From Streptococcus oralis (GTDB lineage Bacteria; Bacillota; Bacilli; Lactobacillales; Streptococcaceae), in assembly GCA_937930605.1 (NCBI GenBank), contig CALHBZ010000299.1:1-5813 (forward strand): a stretch of 5,813 nt of DNA, read 5' to 3'. The notes under the pieces were generated by a model that was not told where the DNA came from, ran no database searches, and saw nothing but the letters and a program-made list of their open reading frames with translations. Below, piece after piece: positions 1-5,813 of the stretch. Every line of letters begins with the position of its first letter. Position 1 is the first letter of the stretch. Position numbers and translations under genes: made by a program.

Positions 1-7
1 TCCTTTT

Positions 8-160
8 CTATTTTTCTTTCAAAGCAGAAAGTAATCCTGCTAAAGCAATGGCACCAGACAAGAGTGCTGTTGATAGAAGAATTGTTTGATCAGCAAGTTC
101 TAGCTGATAGTCAAAAACTTTTTGAGCTGGTTTATCTTCCGCAAAAATTTTTAGTTTCAT
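8..160 (-). CDS. Small 50-residue protein with hydrophobic C-terminal half, function unknown
   Basis: This short open reading frame begins MKLKIFAEDK and ends SALKEK before a TAG stop. An AAGGAG ribosome binding site (167-172) lies 6 bases before the ATG, which is strong support for translation. Residues 1-24 are polar and mixed-charge. Residues about 25-46 are hydrophobic and rich in Leu, Ala, Ile and Gly, followed by a Lys/Glu tail, so the protein could be a single-pass membrane peptide or an amphipathic helix that packs against a partner. It starts 20 bases after the final stop of the degenerate YafQ frame and on the same strand, so it is probably the third cistron of the toxin-antitoxin transcript. 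I do not recognise the family. It could be an accessory of the toxin-antitoxin unit or an unrelated small membrane protein. An AAAGGA stretch at the extreme left edge may be the ribosome binding site of a further gene outside the window. Confidence 0.62.
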   Translation of the reverse strand: MKLKIFAEDKPAQKVFDYQLELADQTILLSTALLSGAIALAGLLSALKEK

Positions 161-180
161 CTTGAACTCCTTAAAATTTA

Positions 181-459
181 TTAAAATAAGTCGCTATGAC
201 TGCCTGTCCTCAGCAAGTTTAAAATCAATTCCGACTTGTCTACTTTATATACCAAAAGTCAATCTGGTTAGATATGACACTCACGAACTCCTTGAAAGTG
301 CTTGGATGCTGCCAGTTGATGATCACGATATCTGGCAGGAAGTTCTTTTTCTTGAACCAGAAAATTCAAAACTTCTTCTAATAATTCTGCCTTCAAACCA
401 CGCTTCATGGCCAACTTAAAATCTTTTTTAAACTGTTTATGATAACGAATCTTAAGCAC
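181..459 (-). pseudogene. yafQ: YafQ-family (RelE superfamily) mRNA interferase toxin, interrupted by two stop codons
   Basis: The frame starts at a GTG (457-459) preceded by GGAGG (466-470) inside the antitoxin gene, and overlaps that gene by 8 bases, the usual layout of translationally coupled toxin-antitoxin pairs. Codons 1-63 read as a YafQ-like N-terminus (MLKIRYHKQFKKDF..., then RDHQL around codon 45 and ECHI at 60-63). A TAA at 268-270 (codon 64) and a TGA at 259-261 (codon 67) follow. Beyond them the same frame continues as LLVYKVDKSE and RTGSHSDLF, ending at TAA 181-183, which gives 92 codons, the size of E. coli YafQ. Intact relatives read roughly H-I/V-E/Q-P-D-W-L/I-L at the break, so the stops replace a Glu/Gln position and the conserved Trp. 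YafQ is a ribosome-dependent endoribonuclease. The 63-residue product would lack the conserved Asp of the PDW motif and the C-terminal His and Phe, so it is very probably inactive. The coordinates cover the full ancestral frame; the translatable part is 268-459. Confidence 0.85.
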
Positions 460-715
460 GTAAGTCCTCCATCAAGTCTGAGACTGATTCAAAAGACTGG
501 CTCATATTACGATTTTGGTCTAAATCCGTTAATACTTGGAGCAACTTCCGATTTTCGTCTAGCCTAACATCAAAAGGTAATCCCTGATATTGAATAGCCT
601 GACGAAGGAAAATATTAATAGCCGTTGTCATATCCATTCCCAAATTACTAAATACCTGTTGAGCCTGCTCCTTAACCTCACTATCCAAACGGATGCTCAT
701 ACTCGTCTTTGACAT
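452..715 (-). CDS. dinJ: RelB/DinJ-family antitoxin
   Basis: This 87-residue protein has the RelB/DinJ pattern. An N-terminal ribbon-helix-helix region (residues about 5-50) contains a beta-strand SMSIRLDSE, then KEQAQQVFSNLGMDMTTAI, and the family signature TAINIFLRQAI followed by GLPFDVRL. The charged C-terminal third (residues about 53-87) would be the segment that wraps and neutralises the cognate toxin. Family members bind their own promoter through the ribbon-helix-helix dimer and repress transcription. The chosen ATG at 713-715 follows a purine-rich GAGGGTGAG; Met6 is a possible but less likely alternative start. The stop overlaps the GTG start of the yafQ frame. The gene looks fully intact although its partner toxin is broken, so it is now an orphan antitoxin unless it acts on another YafQ-like toxin in the genome. 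Confidence 0.9.
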   Translation of the reverse strand: MSKTSMSIRLDSEVKEQAQQVFSNLGMDMTTAINIFLRQAIQYQGLPFDVRLDENRKLLQVLTDLDQNRNMSQSFESVSDLMEDLRA

Positions 716-739
716 ACTCTCACCCTCTTTCTATTTATT

Positions 740-768
740 ATTTTAACAAAAATGGCAAGCTCTGTAAA
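740..768 (-). promoter_or_regulatory. Promoter of the antitoxin-toxin-small protein unit
   Basis: On the minus strand there is TTTACA (763-768), a 17-base spacer and TAAAAT (740-745), close to the sigma-70-type consensus with ideal spacing. The -10 lies 24 bases before the antitoxin ATG. No other promoter is obvious before the downstream small gene, so the whole 8-715 unit is probably read from here. Confidence 0.65.
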
Positions 769-772
769 TACA
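763..772. promoter_or_regulatory. Candidate antitoxin operator (TGTA-AA-TACA)
   Basis: A short inverted repeat, TGTA and TACA separated by two bases, sits over the -35 box of the antitoxin promoter. Ribbon-helix-helix antitoxins autoregulate by binding small palindromes overlapping their promoter, so the position is suitable. The element is only 8 paired bases in AT-rich DNA and could occur by chance. Confidence 0.25.
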
Positions 773-781
773 TAACACATA

Positions 782-813
782 CAACAGACATACAATATCC
801 TTCAATAGACAAA
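782..813. repeat. Imperfect direct repeat, two copies 21 bp apart
   Basis: CAACAGACATA (782-792) and CAATAGACAAA (803-813) agree at 9 of 11 positions and begin 21 bp apart, about two helical turns, so both would face the same side of the DNA. They lie upstream of the NACHT-gene promoter and between the two divergent promoters. They could be binding sites for a regulator, but the match is short and AT-rich. Confidence 0.22.
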
Positions 814-840
814 TAGAACGAGGAACTCTCTTCAAATATA

Positions 841-869
841 TTGACATAAAAAAACTAATGTGCTACTCT
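841..869 (+). promoter_or_regulatory. Promoter of the NACHT gene, consensus -35 with extended -10
   Basis: A perfect TTGACA (841-846) is followed by a 17-base spacer and TACTCT (864-869). The TG two bases upstream of that hexamer (861-862) makes an extended -10 of the form TGN, common in streptococci. The hexamer itself is a weak match to TATAAT, which the extended element could offset. It ends 36 bases before the ATG of the NACHT gene. Confidence 0.6.
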
Positions 870-893
870 TTATAAAAATACCCAAAATTACAC

Positions 894-898
894 GGGAG
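894..898 (+). promoter_or_regulatory. Ribosome binding site of the NACHT gene
   Basis: GGGAG lies 7 bases before the first of two adjacent ATG codons (906-908 and 909-911). The spacing favours the first ATG over the second, where it would be 10 bases. Confidence 0.6.
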
Positions 899-905
899 TA
901 AAAAG

Positions 906-2696
906 ATGATGGACGAAATCTTTAACAATGAGATTGCAAGACAATTTACTAGTGCTATTCTGGATAAATACTTTTCACCTATTATTTCCAAGACAACTGA
1001 CAAATTTAAAACACTCTACAATGAGGCAAAAATTAATCTAGAGATTCCTTTCCAAGATTATTTAACAAATTCTTATGAAAAATATAGTAAAATCAAAACG
1101 ATTATCTACGGAATCGAACCTAAAAGACTGTATGACTTTTTTGAAATCCCATTTTTAAAAAAAGGCTCAGACATCATCAAGCCCACTACAACAAAAGTAC
1201 TAACTGATCTCTCAAAATTTTTAATCATTGAAGGTTCTGGTGGAATTGGTAAATCCACTCTCATGAAACACCTTTTTCTAAGTGAGTTAGAATTAAAAGA
1301 CTATATTCCTATTTTTATTGAATTAAAAGATTTCAACGAAGAGGGACATTTAGACCTTGAGAAATTACTGCTAAAAAAACTAAATCAATTTCACAATACA
1401 TTCCAAGAAGAATATTTAGATTATGCACTTCAATCTGGATGCTTTTTATTCCTATTGGATGGCTATGATGAATTGTACAGCGAAAACCAAAAAGAATTTT
1501 TCAAGAAGTTAAATGATTTTTGTGACAAATATCCTGAAAACCATTATATCCTTTCTTCAAGACCTTATAGCGAATCCGAATTCATTGAATTTCAGCGGTT
1601 CACAGTTTTAAAAGCTGTTCCTTTTACTAAGGAACAAGCTATAAGTCTTATTACTAAAATTGAATATCCAGATGAGGAACTTAAAGATAAATTTATCCGT
1701 GACCTAGAGAGTGGTTTATATGATAGACATAAATCCTTTGCTTCAAACCCTCTGTTACTAAATATCATGCTCTCCACTTACAATGACTATGCAAAAATTC
1801 CGCAAAAATTACACCTATTCTACTATCAAGCCTTTGATACCATGCTCTCGAAGCACGATGCTACGAAAAGTTATCGACGAAAACTGCTATCAGATTTAAG
1901 TTCAGATACTTTTAAAGAGTGCTTTGCAATCTTCTGTTTTCTAACATACCAAAAAGCAAAAACAGAGTTTACCTTCCCGGAGATTGACGAAATTTTTAAA
2001 AAATTTCCTCCTCGAATTAAAAACGTTCTCAATATAGGCAATTTTATCCACGATTTAGAAAACTGCTTATGTGTACTATACAAAGAAGGAAACAGATACA
2101 AGTTTTCCCATCGTTCTTTTCAAGAATATTTTGTTGCTTATTTTCTAAATATACAAACGGATAGTAAAATGCGTGACTATAGTTTTCGTTTAATAGAATC
2201 AGGAAAATTTAGCACTAGTGCAGATTCAGTATTCCCTATGTTAGAGGACATGAGTACTCAACGCTTTAATAATAATATTTTAATTCCTTTATTAGATAAA
2301 TTTGAAGAATCTAAATCTGATGAAGAAGACTTGTTTGAATATTACATTCTCAATTTTCCAGTAAAAATTATTGTTAATTCCGATTCTAACAACACACCTC
2401 TTAGTTTAGGATTCACACACGTCAAAGATAACCTTAAGAGTTTTATTTATTATTTTTTCGACAGTACTATTGATTATACATCTTACCGTACAATAGATAA
2501 TAATTCCCTAATATCATTCTGTAAAGATAACAATTTAATTGGAAAACCTATCGAACCAGAAGAGCTCATTAAAAATAAAGAATTATTGGACTTATTTAAA
2601 AAATCTTGGGTAGGCCAAAAAATACTTTCTCTCACTCATTACAAGCAGAAACTGATAGAAGACCTAAAAGAAGAGGATATCGTCTTAGAGGATTAG
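906..2696 (+). CDS. NACHT-domain STAND NTPase, probable anti-phage defence protein
   Basis: This 596-residue protein carries the full set of NACHT motifs. The Walker A P-loop is GSGGIGKST at residues 110-118 (1233-1259). The Walker B region is LLDGYDEL at 183-190 (1452-1475), with the DGxDE form typical of NACHT rather than AAA or AP-ATPase proteins. ILSSRP at 215-220 is the conserved Arg motif after Walker B. NPLLLNIML at 281-289 marks the helical/winged-helix region, and FSHRSFQEYFVAYF (about 400-413) is the usual end of the NACHT module. Residues 1-105 are mainly helical in character and contain YEKYSKIKTIIYG; I see no nuclease, protease, TIR or membrane segment there. Residues 415-596 show no leucine-rich, TPR or WD repeats and include an acidic stretch near 467-476. 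Bacterial NACHT proteins are STAND switches that oligomerise on sensing phage; several short stand-alone forms protect against phage. A compact non-repeat C-terminus recalls the short NACHT-associated C-terminal (SNaCT) type, but that is inference. The gene is AT-rich (54 of 180 sampled bases are G/C), has its own promoter and terminator, and ends in tandem TAG TAA stops. Confidence 0.9.
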   Translation: MMDEIFNNEIARQFTSAILDKYFSPIISKTTDKFKTLYNEAKINLEIPFQDYLTNSYEKYSKIKTIIYGIEPKRLYDFFEIPFLKKGSDIIKPTTTKVLTDLSKFLIIEGSGGIGKSTLMKHLFLSELELKDYIPIFIELKDFNEEGHLDLEKLLLKKLNQFHNTFQEEYLDYALQSGCFLFLLDGYDELYSENQKEFFKKLNDFCDKYPENHYILSSRPYSESEFIEFQRFTVLKAVPFTKEQAISLITKIEYPDEELKDKFIRDLESGLYDRHKSFASNPLLLNIMLSTYNDYAKIPQKLHLFYYQAFDTMLSKHDATKSYRRKLLSDLSSDTFKECFAIFCFLTYQKAKTEFTFPEIDEIFKKFPPRIKNVLNIGNFIHDLENCLCVLYKEGNRYKFSHRSFQEYFVAYFLNIQTDSKMRDYSFRLIESGKFSTSADSVFPMLEDMSTQRFNNNILIPLLDKFEESKSDEEDLFEYYILNFPVKIIVNSDSNNTPLSLGFTHVKDNLKSFIYYFFDSTIDYTSYRTIDNNSLISFCKDNNLIGKPIEPEELIKNKELLDLFKKSWVGQKILSLTHYKQKLIEDLKEEDIVLED

Positions 2697-2725
2697 TAAT
2701 CTAGTCGTTATATATTTATGTTTAC

Positions 2726-2773
2726 AATTAAAAAAATAACAGGATTGTCTAATGTCCTGTTATTTTTTTAATT
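2726..2773. terminator. Bidirectional intrinsic terminator between the NACHT gene and polC
   Basis: A perfect 19-bp inverted repeat (2726-2744 and 2755-2773) encloses a 10-base loop. The stem core ATAACAGGA pairs with TCCTGTTAT and is flanked by seven A on the left and seven T on the right, so the transcript from either strand gives a hairpin followed by a U tract. It lies 29 bases after the NACHT stop codon and 38 bases past the end of polC, and serves both convergent genes. Confidence 0.9.
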
Positions 2774-2811
2774 ATCAAACATCTCTGTAAAATTGGGGAT
2801 AATCTATCTTC

Positions 2812-5800
2812 TTAAAACAACTCATCAAATAAACTCAACTGGTTATCTTCTGGCATATTGCCCAGAATCCCCATTTCATCCATCTTTTCAACCAAGGTTG
2901 ATGAGAGTCCACCACGCTTGCGTAGTTCTGTTTTAGAGAGGAATTCTCCCTCTTCGCGCGCTCGCACCAATTGCTTGGCAACGTTCTCTCCTAAACCATC
3001 CATAGCGACAAATGGGGGGATGAGGGTGTCCCCATCGATGAGGAATTCGGTCGCATCACTACGGTATAGATCTAGCTTGCCAAATTTAAAACCACGTTCC
3101 CACATCTCATTGACAATCTCAAGAGTTGTATAGAGATCAATTTCCACATTAGAGGCTTCATTATTCTTCCGTTTTTCAGTGATTTCTGCCATTCTACGCT
3201 TGATGGCATCCAAGCCCGCACCCATGGTCTTGATATCAAAGGCCTTGGCACGGATAGAGAAGTAAGCACAGTAATAATAAATCGGATGGTGAACCTTGAA
3301 GTAGGCTACGCGTAAGGCCATCATAACGTAGGCTGCCGCGTGGGCTTTGGGGAACATGTACTTGATTTTTCCACAGGACTCGATATACCACTCAGGCACC
3401 TTATTGGCCTTCATAGCTTCGATGTAACCATTTCGTTCCTCTTCGGAAATCTTGAGCCACAAGCCCTTACGTACCCGTTCCATGATGGTAAAGGCCATCT
3501 TAGGTTCAAGACCCGCATGCATGAGGTAAACCATGATGTCGTCCCGACAACCGATAACGGTTGATAGGTCCGCAATTCCTTGCTTGATCAGATCCTGAGC
3601 ATTTCCCAACCACACATCAGTACCGTGGGACAATCCAGACAACTGTAGCAACTCCGCAAAAGTCGTCGGATGCGTCTCATCTACCATCCCACGTACAAAG
3701 TTGGTTCCAAACTCTGGAATCCCCAGCATCCCCGTCGGTGTTCCGATTTGCTCAGGAGTCACCCCAAGTACTTCAGTCCCTGAAAAGAGGGCCATCACGC
3801 CTTCATCATCCATAGGAATTTCATTAGGATCAATACCAGATAAATCCTGAAGTTTCCGAATCATGGTCGGATCATCATGCCCCAGCACATCGAGTTTGAG
3901 GACATTCTCATCGATATCGTGGAAATTGAAGTGAGTGGTCTGCCATTCAGCCGTCACGTCATCTGCTGGATACTGGACAGGCGTAAAATCGTAGACGTCC
4001 ATGTAGTTCGGAATAACAACGATTCCTCCCGGGTGTTGTCCTGTGGTCCGCTTGACACCAGCAGCACCTTGAGCAAGGCGTTCCACCTCTGCATCACGGT
4101 AAAATTTCCCATAGTCCCGCTCATAGCCTTTGACAAAGCCATAAGCAGTCTTAGCAGCAACTGTACCAACCGTCCCTGCACGGAAGGCATATTCCTCACC
4201 AAAGATATCACGCACATCCAAGTGGGCGCTAGGCTGGTCTTCTCCCGAGAAGTTCAAGTCAATATCGGGAACCTTATCTCCGTCAAAACCAAGGAAGGTC
4301 TCAAACGGAATATCTTGCCCATTTTTGCTGAGTTTGTGACCGCAGTTTGGACAGTCCTTATTGGGCATATCAAAACCTGAACCGTAAGAACCATCGGTGA
4401 TAAACTCACTGTATTGACACTGATCACAGACATAGTGAGGAGAGAGAGGATTGACCTCTGTAATCCCAATCATGGTCGCAACGAAACTAGATCCGACAGA
4501 ACCACGAGAACCAACCAAGTAACCCCGTTCATTGGAACGTTGCACTAACATCTGCGAAGCCAGATAAATCACGGCAAATCCATTCCCCAGAATGGAAGTT
4601 AATTCTTTTTCAATTCGTAAGTCAACAATATCTGGCAGCGGATTTCCATAAATCTCAAAGGCCTTCTTATAGGTCAACTCAGCGACCGTTTCTTCAGCTT
4701 TATCGATGAAAGGTGTATACAAGTCGCCCTTAACAACCTCAACAGGCTCAAAGATTTCTGCCAAGGCATTGGTGTTTTCAATAACTAGTTTGCGTGCTAA
4801 ATTTTCACCCAAGAAAGCAAATTCATCCAACATCTCATTAGTCGTTCTGAAATGAGCTTTTGGAAGTGGTGCTGGTTGGGCATGTTCCCCATGACCGATG
4901 GTTCGGTTAATCATAGCTCCTTGTCCCAAACTACGGACGATAATTTCACGGTAAATCTCTTCTTCTGGTTCGATATAGTGGACATTCCCCGTAGCCAGAA
5001 CAGGCTTGTCAAGACGGTCTCCAACCTCTATCAAACTCTTGATAATGGTTTGGAGTTCTTCCATATTCTTGACCTGCTCCTTGGCAATCAATGGCGCATA
5101 GATGGCAGGTGGCATAACCTCGATAAAGTCATAATACTTGGCCACCTCAACCGCTGCATCTACACCTTGGGAAACGACTGCATCAAAAACTTCACCTTCA
5201 GAGCAAGCTGAGCCTAAAATCAAGCCCTCCCGATGGGCATCTAGAACTGTTCTCGGAATCCGTGGCACCCCTTCGAAGTACTTGGTATTAGACAAAGAAA
5301 CCAGCTTAAAGATATTTTTTAAACCAACTTGATTCTTGACATAAATAGTCGCATGCTTGATCCGAGCTTTTTTATAAGAATCTGGACTAATCAAATCAAT
5401 ATTGAGTCTAGCTAGATCGGTCACACCATGTTTTTCTGCTACCTCTTTGATAAAGATAAAAAGCAGACGACCAGTGGCTTCCGCATCGTAGTTGGCCATA
5501 TGGTGATGTTCTAGTGCCACACCAAAACGCTTGGTCAAAGGCCCCAAACCATGACGCTTATACTCCGGGTAGAGGTTTCTAGCAAACTCTAGCGTATCGA
5601 TAACTGGCTGGCTAATCTTAGGCAAACCATGGCGCTCATAATTTGCATTCATAAAGCCAACGTCAAAGGTGGCATTGTGGGCAACTAGGACTGTATCCTT
5701 GCAAAATTCTTGGAATTCCTGCAAAACTTGTTCCAGTGGTTTAGCATTTTTGACATGGTCATCTGTAATTCCAGTCAACTCAGTAGTAAAAGCTGATAAT

Positions 5801-5813
5801 GGATGCCCAGGAT
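2812..5813 (-). CDS. polC: DNA polymerase III alpha subunit, Gram-positive type PolC (C-terminal part; start lies beyond the window)
   Basis: PolC is the main replicative polymerase of Firmicutes and carries its own 3'-5' proofreading exonuclease. About 999 residues are visible; the frame stays open to the right edge (first complete codons read PGHPLSAF), leaving roughly 460 N-terminal residues outside, assuming the usual length of about 1,440-1,460. In order there are the DEDD exonuclease (Exo II HNATFD at 5662-5679; Exo III with YDAEATG, its Asp at 5485-5487); PHP-like sequence (about 5130-5400); the palm start [10 protein letters not shown]; a CxxC...CxxC zinc site (Cys codons between 4342 and 4428); catalytic PDIDLNF (4249-4269) with two metal-binding Asp; [17 protein letters not shown] with the third palm Asp; and [15 protein letters not shown] in the fingers. 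The C-terminus carries QLSLF (2827-2841), a consensus beta-clamp-binding pentapeptide, four residues before the end. All catalytic features look intact. An apparent start at TTG 5776-5778 is internal. GC is higher than in the NACHT gene (80 of 180 sampled bases), as expected for a core gene. Confidence 0.98.
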   Translation of the reverse strand, partial: PGHPLSAFTTELTGITDDHVKNAKPLEQVLQEFQEFCKDTVLVAHNATFDVGFMNANYERHGLPKISQPVIDTLEFARNLYPEYKRHGLGPLTKRFGVALEHHHMANYDAEATGRLLFIFIKEVAEKHGVTDLARLNIDLISPDSYKKARIKHATIYVKNQVGLKNIFKLVSLSNTKYFEGVPRIPRTVLDAHREGLILGSACSEGEVFDAVVSQGVDAAVEVAKYYDFIEVMPPAIYAPLIAKEQVKNMEELQTIIKSLIEVGDRLDKPVLATGNVHYIEPEEEIYREIIVRSLGQGAMINRTIGHGEHAQPAPLPKAHFRTTNEMLDEFAFLGENLARKLVIENTNALAEIFEPVEVVKGDLYTPFIDKAEETVAELTYKKAFEIYGNPLPDIVDLRIEKELTSILGNGFAVIYLASQMLVQRSNERGYLVGSRGSVGSSFVATMIGITEVNPLSPHYVCDQCQYSEFITDGSYGSGFDMPNKDCPNCGHKLSKNGQDIPFETFLGFDGDKVPDIDLNFSGEDQPSAHLDVRDIFGEEYAFRAGTVGTVAAKTAYGFVKGYERDYGKFYRDAEVERLAQGAAGVKRTTGQHPGGIVVIPNYMDVYDFTPVQYPADDVTAEWQTTHFNFHDIDENVLKLDVLGHDDPTMIRKLQDLSGIDPNEIPMDDEGVMALFSGTEVLGVTPEQIGTPTGMLGIPEFGTNFVRGMVDETHPTTFAELLQLSGLSHGTDVWLGNAQDLIKQGIADLSTVIGCRDDIMVYLMHAGLEPKMAFTIMERVRKGLWLKISEEERNGYIEAMKANKVPEWYIESCGKIKYMFPKAHAAAYVMMALRVAYFKVHHPIYYYCAYFSIRAKAFDIKTMGAGLDAIKRRMAEITEKRKNNEASNVEIDLYTTLEIVNEMWERGFKFGKLDLYRSDATEFLIDGDTLIPPFVAMDGLGENVAKQLVRAREEGEFLSKTELRKRGGLSSTLVEKMDEMGILGNMPEDNQLSLFDELF

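Noticed and set aside
259..270. Recoding (UGA read as Trp, or stop readthrough) restoring YafQ
   Set aside because: A second stop (TAA) lies three codons earlier, the other genes use Trp TGG codons normally and TAA/TAG stops, and no recoding structure is evident. Simple mutation is the better explanation.
162..419. Plus-strand 85-codon open frame
   Set aside because: It lies antisense to the yafQ frame, its start has no ribosome binding site, and the minus strand shows clear family conservation over the same bases.
871..876. TATAAA as the -10 of the NACHT promoter
   Set aside because: It would be 24 bases from the perfect TTGACA, too far. The extended -10 at 861-869 has the correct 17-base spacing.
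2858..5332. Several plus-strand open frames of 64-167 codons opposite polC (for example 3877-4380 and 4852-5211)
   Set aside because: They are antisense shadows of a strongly conserved coding frame, with compositionally odd translations and no promoter or ribosome binding site.
5776..5778. Apparent TTG start of polC
   Set aside because: The frame continues upstream as [12 protein letters not shown], conserved exonuclease-domain sequence, to the window edge. The codon is an internal leucine.
1..5813. Transposase, integrase, insertion-sequence ends, CRISPR array, tRNA or rRNA genes
   Set aside because: I saw none: no open frame resembles a mobility protein, there are no regularly spaced identical repeats, and there is no cloverleaf or rRNA-like segment.

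Overview
The window looks like chromosomal DNA of a low-GC Firmicute, most likely a Streptococcus of the mitis/pneumoniae group. The main evidence is a large minus-strand gene with every hallmark of PolC, the Gram-positive-type replicative DNA polymerase. Moderate-to-low GC, strong AAGGAG-type ribosome binding sites and an extended -10 promoter fit this. The genus is an inference from overall protein resemblance; no database search was possible.

Layout from left to right. (1) Positions 8-715, minus strand, hold a compact three-gene unit read right to left: a RelB/DinJ-family antitoxin (452-715), a YafQ-family toxin (181-459), and a 50-residue protein with a hydrophobic C-terminal half (8-160). 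The toxin reading frame is full length (92 codons) and still conserved to its end, but two in-frame stop codons four positions apart (TAA at codon 64, TGA at codon 67) cut it off inside the catalytic region. It is annotated as a pseudogene with an intact partner antitoxin. (2) Positions 716-905 are a divergent promoter region, with a good promoter on each strand. (3) Positions 906-2696, plus strand, encode a 596-residue NACHT-family STAND NTPase, of the kind now linked to bacterial anti-phage immunity. The gene is clearly AT-richer than polC (about 30% versus about 44% GC in sampled lines). (4) Positions 2726-2773 are a perfect 19-bp inverted repeat with A/T tracts on both flanks, a bidirectional terminator between two convergent genes. 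(5) Positions 2812-5813, minus strand, are the C-terminal two thirds of polC, running off the right edge.

Interpretation. A housekeeping gene (polC) flanks a small accessory patch containing a decayed toxin-antitoxin module and a stand-alone NACHT NTPase. The NACHT gene has its own promoter and terminator and no obvious co-transcribed partner, so it may work as a single-gene defence system. Its N-terminal ~100 residues and C-terminal ~180 residues match no effector or sensor repeat I can name. Together with the doubly interrupted toxin and the unnamed 50-residue protein, these are the items most worth following up.
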